This document shows, in pieces, positions 33,977-36,989 of a DNA stretch of 36,989 nt. Below the pieces are notes generated by a model, which saw only the letters and a program-made list of their open reading frames with translations, made no database searches and was not told where the DNA came from. The translations under genes and the position numbers were made by a program. The first letter of the stretch is position 1. Each line of letters starts with the position of its first letter. This stretch comes from Rhizaria sp. SCN 62-66. Lineage: Eukaryota; Rhizaria, unplaced. The stretch is taken from assembly GCA_001724265.1 (NCBI GenBank), contig MEDY01000408.1, forward strand, positions 1-36,989. Direction: 5' to 3'.

Positions 33977-36900
33977 ATGCGCGCGACCACTTGCGCCGTG
34001 TGGGCACTCAACGCTCTCGTGTTGTTGTTCTTTATAACGATGGCATTTGCGACTCACTCAAGCTCTACTGTGGCTGCCACCGCCGCTGTCACCGTGACCG
34101 CGACTGCCACTTCCACTGACGACAGTCCCAGTTTCTCAAGCTCTGACTCGTCTCACAACGCTGTAGTCAGTTCCCATGAGGCCTCGTACTCTGCCTCCGC
34201 GCTCTCCACTGCGTTCCCCTTTGACTTAAGCTCGCCGTCTCGCATTCACACGTACGTGACCTTCGTGAACAGCATTGCCCAAAATGCAACAATGCGCAAC
34301 AGCTTGCTCAATAACCCTAAAAACCTGCCGCCGAGCATGTGGCGCGCGCTTGCGACTAAGCTTGGCGAGCCTCTCGACGGTCTCCCGCCGCAATTTATGC
34401 CTGGAATGCCCGACAAGACCCCAGAGCAGGCGGTCGCACTCGAAGTTGAGCGCGTGAATGCTGCAAGTGACGACCGCTTTGCCCTCCTCCGCGCTCACGC
34501 TGTCGACCACAAAGTTAGCAGCGGTGGTGTCTTTGCATATAATGGCGTCATTGCGAATAATCACTCCCCTGACAGCGGCATCAGCCCTAGCACCGGTGCA
34601 TTCGCCTCCGCGGCCGTGTCGCCTTATCAGCAGGGTGCGTCCTCGCTTGGTGCACAAGTTCAAGCGGCTAGTGGTGGTTATATCTACGCGGCGCGCGTTG
34701 TTTCGGCGGTAGAATATAGGGACGCAAGTGTAGCGACTGTGGACATCTATCGTTATTACGCCGCCGAGCACTTGATCTCACTCTCGTGCACGAGCTGCTC
34801 CAGCTTTACCTTCGACGGCCTATGGGCCTTGTTTCTCGAGCCGGTAAATTACTGGGTTGACAACTGCGCTTCAGCTGTGACGCATTCCTCATAGTGTTAT
34901 GATTACATTTGTTTCACCACCGGGGTTGCCGCAAGCGGATGCCCAGCGACTCAAACCCACGCAACAACAATCTGGACGTCGTTCGTCGGTGGCGGTTACG
35001 CAAGTACAGATAACTTTACTAAGGCGGGCTGCACGGCGACCGACTCGCGCTTTGCAGCGTACCACTCCTCTACCGTGGCCACTTCGTTTTACATTGGCTC
35101 GTCGTTTCCGACTCTGGCAACATCCCCATTAACGTTTTATGACCCTTTTCAGCTCTCTGTTGCAGTCACCAGCATAGGCTCACCAAGGACAGGCACCGAA
35201 ACGTCGTTTGTGCTCGAATTGAGCATGCGAAACTTTAACTCGCGCTCGTTAGCTGATGTTAAAGCTGCACACTTAGCTGCCACGGCGTACTACACTTACA
35301 GTGCAAGCATTGTTGATATTGAGATTGATATCACAACATCTCTTGGTGCAATTGTCACTGATTTAAGTTATATCACAACCGGAAGTACCTATTTGCCTTT
35401 TTCTTCGCCCTTAACCGAATCTAACGAAGCAACAATTAGCTCGATTGCACTCCGAGAGAAGCGCAGCAACACATAGTATGTATTCAGGCTGAATCTCGGC
35501 TACGCCTTTTTTAACCACAATGCCGCAAACTCCCTCACATTACGGTTTCTTGCCACAACGAGCAGCTCTCTTTCCTCGTACTCGTCGGCTAACCTGATCG
35601 TTTCCTCACGGCCTTCTACGTACTATACGTACAGCAATTATCTTTATTGGGACTTCTTTGGCTGCGGCAATAGTGTTGCAAGCACGAAGATCTATACGCC
35701 AACGCAGTTAGCGTTTACAGTTGTAGGAACAACGCGAACAGGCTCATCAGGGTCGAATAATTTGCTCACAACCTCGTTTTCTACTTGGGTTGGTGCCGGT
35801 GTAGAGTCGCTTTTCAGTAGCGTTGGTGGCGTCCGTGGCACTGTTCGCTTCTGTGATAGCTCGCCAGTGCTCTTTTCGACGAGTTCAACTATTATCAACT
35901 CTGGTTGCTTGACTGTATTAGCTGTTACGACACGTTTAGTCTTTACATGTACTACAGCTGGTGTTTTGGGCGTAGGCAAGGTTTAGCTTAACATTACAGA
36001 CGTGCAGTCGCCAATGAGCACCGCCACGCCTTCAATCCCCGGATATTGCCTTATGATCCATCTCACATCGCAGTCGACCTCGGGCGTCCCCGTCACCGTA
36101 GCGACATCGCTATCGGCAGCCATTGTTGCGAGTATGCAGACAATGACCTACAGCTATTCTCCTTCTTCGTTGGTGCTCACTCCTGTGTCAACTGACTACA
36201 CACAGGTTGTTTCGACGTTTAGCGGTATCTTTAATATTGAAGCTGGTGAAACCCTGACCACTTCTTCCTCTCTCACGTTTACCACAGCGCTGACGTCATT
36301 TGACTTTTCGTCGACCACCGCCACAAGCGGCTGCACAGTCGCCAGCGCCGCGAGCAACCAGCTGGTGATTCGGCCCACCGCGACCACGGCTTCCGGCTCA
36401 TATATTAATTGTGTTCTCGCCAACATGCGTGTTGTGTTCGCCAACGCGGCCTCGCGTGTGTTGTCCTTTGATCCCTACATTATCAGTAAGGACGCACTGA
36501 AGCTCACGTCGCCCTCGATTACCTCAGGCATCTCAGCTTCCTCTGATCTCACAATTCGTGCCAGTGATACTGCTGCTTACTGGTGGCATATGACACCAAT
36601 TGACCGCGTTCTAGTTCAAGGAACAGTTCTGGCCACGACACGCCTGCTGCAAGTGAATATGCGCATTTACTTTTATGCTACGAACCCCGGTGGTAGTGCC
36701 ATCTCGTACACGGTGTCTTCGTCGTGCAGCGATATCTCAATCGTAACGGCTTCAAGCTCCGTCACATCGTCGGGCGACTACCGCGTAACACAAGGCACGG
36801 CGACATCGATCACATTTGATGTCACCAGCTCAACACGCTACTCGCTGGACCTGTCGTGCTTTAGTATGGGGTCGATCACCCGGGCTGTAAGCGCAGTGCA

Positions 36901-36989
36901 GGCCGTCTCAGCATACTCTCGCCAGCTCGATTTTGTGTTTTACCCTGTTAGCGCGAGTCTTAGCTCCGGAATTGACCTCAGCGTAACGA
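33977..36989 (+). CDS. Secreted CFxV-module protein, paralogue of the giant gene's N-terminal part; three in-frame TAG; runs off the window
   Basis: Start at ATG 33977 (G at -3), the first ATG of this frame that gives a signal peptide: MRATTCAVWALNA, then LVLLFFITMAFA and a cleavage site before THSSS. The open stretch upstream has no ATG. About 1,004 codons are visible, with no TAA or TGA in frame but TAG at codons 306, 500 and 670. The first ~270 residues after the signal are Ser/Thr/Ala-rich and then mixed, with no family recognised. Later sequence has the CFxV module: ITDVQSPMSTATPSIPGYCLMI aligns with ISGVTLDLTTAGARNMAAIPGRCVEV of the giant protein, sharing I-x-x-V and IPGxC at matching places. 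It lies 1.9 kb behind the giant gene on the same strand, consistent with tandem duplication. If UAG is not decoded, this is a pseudogene or a 305-residue secreted protein; the intact downstream modules argue against that. Confidence 0.75.
34892..34894 (+). other. In-frame TAG, codon 306 of the right-hand gene
   Basis: Context VTHSS[TAG]CYDYICF. The frame continues open for 193 codons. Codon-aligned GT donors do exist upstream, giving 18-, 39- or 51-nt removals, so a short intron cannot be ruled out at this site alone. Confidence 0.7.
35474..35476 (+). other. In-frame TAG, codon 500 of the right-hand gene
   Basis: Context KRSNT[TAG]YVFRLNLGY, where the following strand resembles module starts of the giant protein such as TSTSYRFAWSI, placing TAG opposite Ser. 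No codon-aligned GT occurs within the preceding ~120 bases, so an in-phase short intron ending at this TAG is not available. Confidence 0.75.
35984..35986 (+). other. In-frame TAG, codon 670 of the right-hand gene
   Basis: Context GKV[TAG]LNITDV, inside the most conserved strand of the CFxV module. The matching position in modules of the giant protein is Arg in IRLRIKGV (6121), LRFRISGV (10783) and MRFRFEGP (about 9836), and Lys in LKININGC (8284) and IKLVVDNI (about 5620). Confidence 0.8.

Noticed and set aside
1-36989. CRISPR arrays, prokaryotic operons or viral genes
   Set aside because: No spaced direct repeats, no bacterial-type gene packing, and the ribosomal protein gene has a spliceosomal intron.

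Overview
The window is nuclear DNA of a unicellular eukaryote that I could not place more precisely. It carries a cytosolic ribosomal protein gene with a GT-AG intron, a lysosomal-type PQ-loop transporter, and part of a cluster of very large secreted or membrane-anchored genes. Coding stretches are GC-rich, spacers are AT-rich, and introns are rare: one certain intron in about 33 kb of coding sequence.

Layout, left to right. (1) 1-972, minus strand: ribosomal protein eS1 (RPS3A), two exons, C-terminus cut by the window edge. (2) 973-1678: divergent spacer that must hold two promoters. (3) 1679-3826, plus: an SLC66A1/Ypq-type PQ-loop transporter with two very long low-complexity loops. (4) 3827-4779: AT-rich spacer with poly(A)-like signals. 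(5) 4780-32047, plus: one giant gene of about 9,089 codons. It has a signal peptide, an array of a ~160-residue 'CFxV' module, a beta-propeller-like section, eleven two-cysteine Ig-like modules, eight sushi/CCP domains, a truncated EGF, about four IPT/TIG domains, GCC2/GCC3 cysteine-rich repeats, and a nine-segment membrane region split by a ~630-residue cytosolic loop. It looks like a surface receptor or adhesion molecule. (6) 32048-33976: spacer with a T-rich stretch. (7) 33977 to the right edge, plus: a second secreted protein built from the same CFxV module, so probably a tandem paralogue of the giant gene's N-terminal part.

The main anomaly is translational. The giant gene has one in-frame TAG (codon 106) and the right-hand gene has three (codons 306, 500, 670). 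In every case the same frame stays open and keeps recognisable module sequence on both sides, and no in-frame TAA or TGA occurs. TGA and TAA serve as real terminators of the PQ-loop gene and the giant gene. At the last TAG, alignment with five modules of the giant gene puts it at a surface beta-strand position that is Arg or Lys in all five. This suggests UAG is a rare sense codon (a polar residue such as Gln) or is read through; sequence error or pseudogenisation remain possible. Separately, the giant frame breaks once, inside an IPT domain at about 27151-27155, which looks like a small indel rather than an intron.
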